A stretch of DNA of 5,211 nt from Anaerolineales bacterium. GTDB lineage: Bacteria; Chloroflexota; Anaerolineae; Anaerolineales; Villigracilaceae. Made by a program: the position numbers and the translations under genes. The stretch lies in assembly GCA_028689195.1 (NCBI GenBank), contig JAQTWR010000231.1:1-5211 (forward strand). Direction: 5' to 3'. Of the stretch, positions 3,892 to 5,211 are shown piece by piece; position 1 is the first letter of the stretch, and every line of letters starts with the position of its first letter. Below the pieces are notes generated by a model that was given only the letters and a program-made list of their open reading frames with translations, was not told the origin of the DNA and made no database searches.

Positions 3892-5211
3892 CTACGCCGC
3901 CTCGACAACGAACACATGGACTTCTTTCGGTCCATGCACGCCGATAGTCAGCGTCATTTCAATATCCGCCGTGCGCGAAGGTCCCGTGATAAAAACCGCC
4001 GCGCGGGTATCTTTCGTCAAGTCAATCGCGTCGGATAAAGACGGCAGGATGTTTTTTGATTCCAAAATTGCGATGTGGATTTCGGGCAGCAGCGAACCGC
4101 GCAGCGGATTCCCCGCCCCGTCCGCGACAAGAACCGATCCCGTATCTGCCAGCCCACACAAAGTTTTTGTGACCCCCGCAGTGAGTTGATCGTCAGGCTC
4201 GTAAACGAAATCAATATTCGCTTCCTTCAATAATGATTCGTCCAGCGTATTCGGTTCAAGATGAATCTTATTGACGTTGCGCGATTTCAAAAACTCGATA
4301 ACGTCTTTCGTAACGGCTTTTGTCCGATACGCATGTCCGCCAAGCGCGGCAAGTTCTTTGATAAATTGCTCGACAAGGGAAACGGAAATTGGCAACTTGG
4401 AAATTGGTAAATCGGCGGATTGTAGAGTTATCCCGTTTACCAAATTGCCGCTTACTGATTTACTTTGATACCCCTCTCTAAACGTCTTCCCTGCAAATTT
4501 TGGAAAATCTTTGCTGTAGCCCCAACCAGTGAACGCGGGCAGACGCATCCACTTTGCAGACGGGGCGAAGAGAAAACTTCCAAGCGCGGCAATTTTTTGC
4601 GCCGCAGAAAATAATCGTGGATGAGTCGCGGCGCGCGTATACATCCGCAAGAAAAATTTGGTGGTAGAAGATAATCCCGCGCCGCCGCTGCTCGCTGATA
4701 ACCTCTCGCTGTTCACTGTCGCCTGCCCCGCTCTGACTCTCGTCAATAATTTTGGCAGGTCAATATCTACGGGACATGCGTCTTTGCACGCGCCGCACAG
4801 CGACGAGGCTTGCGCGAGTTGGACGTAATTTTCGCCGAACAATCCGGGCGAAAGCACAGAGCCGATAGGTCCCGGATACGGCGCGATGGAATTGTCCTTG
4901 CCGATGTAGGCGTGTCCGCTGAGTTCGCGGAAAACGGGGCAGGCGTTGAGGCACGCGCCGCAGCGGATGCAATACAAAGATTCTTTCAACGGAGAATTTC
5001 GTAAACGCGAGCGACCGTTATCTAAAATAATTAAATGCCGCGTTTGACCTTCGAGCGGTTGGCGCAAAATTTGAGTATAGACCGTCAATTTTTGTCCCGT
5101 TGCGGAACGCGGCAACAGCGAAAGCATGAGCGAAAGATTTTCAAGGTTGGGAACGATGCGCTCCATGCCCATCAATGCGATGTGAACAGGCGGGATGGTT
5201 GTGACCATGCG
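3892..5211 (-). CDS. LutB-LutC fusion: LUD/4Fe-4S protein of lactate (2-hydroxyacid) oxidation, 5' end outside window
   Basis: The frame is open to the right edge. The ATG at 5208 is internal: the sequence around it (PPVHIALMGMERIVPNLENL) is mid-LUD-domain in LutB proteins, so roughly half of LutB, its N-terminal LUD region, lies outside. Numbering from that Met, the end of the LUD domain is at 1-75, then CIRCGACLNACP (C80, C83, C86, C90) and SLCGACKDACPVDIDLP (C138, C141, C145), the two Fe-S motifs of LutB/LldF. After a variable region (160-275) comes a second LUD domain of LutC type, with LADTGSVLVADGAGNPLRGS (353-372), LLPEIHIAILESKNILPSL and GPSRTADIEMTLTIGVHGPK (409-428). LutA, LutB and LutC together oxidise L-lactate to pyruvate in the cytoplasm. 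Here B and C are one polypeptide; LutA or a GlcD-like oxidase may lie upstream. The substrate could be another 2-hydroxyacid. Confidence 0.9.
   Translation of the reverse strand, partial: RMVTTIPPVHIALMGMERIVPNLENLSLMLSLLPRSATGQKLTVYTQILRQPLEGQTRHLIILDNGRSRLRNSPLKESLYCIRCGACLNACPVFRELSGHAYIGKDNSIAPYPGPIGSVLSPGLFGENYVQLAQASSLCGACKDACPVDIDLPKLLTRVRAGQATVNSERLSASSGGAGLSSTTKFFLRMYTRAATHPRLFSAAQKIAALGSFLFAPSAKWMRLPAFTGWGYSKDFPKFAGKTFREGYQSKSVSGNLVNGITLQSADLPISKLPISVSLVEQFIKELAALGGHAYRTKAVTKDVIEFLKSRNVNKIHLEPNTLDESLLKEANIDFVYEPDDQLTAGVTKTLCGLADTGSVLVADGAGNPLRGSLLPEIHIAILESKNILPSLSDAIDLTKDTRAAVFITGPSRTADIEMTLTIGVHGPKEVHVFVVEAA
4384..4413. repeat. Two tandem 15-bp repeats within the LutB-LutC linker
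   Basis: GGAAATTGGCAACTT (4384-4398) is followed directly by GGAAATTGGTAAATC (4399-4413), with 12 of 15 positions identical. On the coding strand they encode DLPISKLPIS (residues 267-276), at the junction between the LutB part and the LutC domain. The 15-bp unit keeps the frame. It resembles AT-rich 'ggaaattggcaa' dispersed tandem repeats more than conserved protein sequence, so it may be a repeat captured in an unconstrained linker. Confidence 0.6.

Noticed and set aside
3686..4189. 167-codon plus-strand open frame
   Set aside because: It spans the junction of two solid minus-strand genes in antisense, and its low-information peptide matches no family I know.

Overview
The window looks like a piece of a bacterial chromosome or metagenomic contig. 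Its most likely source is the Chloroflexota, class Anaerolineae or a close relative. That is inferred from the gene mix: a CSLREA-type secreted beta-helix protein, a lipoprotein with an acidic Ala/Thr/Pro linker, a membrane-anchored SUMF1-domain protein, an MSMEG_4193-like phosphomutase and a fused LutB-LutC protein. No rRNA or other marker confirms it. I found no RNA gene, CRISPR array, phage gene or transposase.

Left part (1-1635), all minus strand. Position 1-593 is the N-terminal part of an exported CSLREA/beta-helix surface protein that runs off the left edge. It has a good Shine-Dalgarno site and a near-consensus sigma70-type promoter with a 17-bp spacer (676-704). Upstream lies a two-gene unit: a histidine-phosphatase/phosphomutase-like protein (1015-1635) and, 4 nt after its stop, a stand-alone Smr-domain protein (756-1010).

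Middle (1636-2458). Position 1901-2287 (minus) is a small lipoprotein. Between its stop codon and a terminator-like hairpin (1681-1713) sits a 151-bp non-coding, nested inverted-repeat element. It is bounded by a 7-bp direct repeat, TTAGTTA, and one copy of that repeat contains the lipoprotein stop codon. This looks like a MITE-type insertion and is the most interesting non-coding structure here. The 171-bp divergent intergenic region (2288-2458) carries a perfect 9-bp inverted repeat that could be an operator.

Right part (2459-5211). A plus-strand membrane-anchored SUMF1 protein (2459-3352) has the fold signature of formylglycine-generating enzyme but lacks the catalytic cysteine pair. It converges on, and overlaps by 4 nt, a minus-strand operon. 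That operon holds a LutB-LutC fusion (3892 to beyond the right edge) and an AhpD/CMD-like protein with a CPFC motif (3349-3891), joined stop-to-start with no gap. The fusion plausibly handles electron transfer during lactate or other 2-hydroxyacid oxidation, and the CMD protein may be a redox partner or peroxide-protection factor. The last point is inference from co-transcription only.

Nothing here is clearly a wholly new system. The points most worth following up are the MITE-like element, the cysteine-less SUMF1 protein, the LutB-LutC fusion with a repeat-derived linker, and the unnamed C-terminal domain of the lipoprotein.
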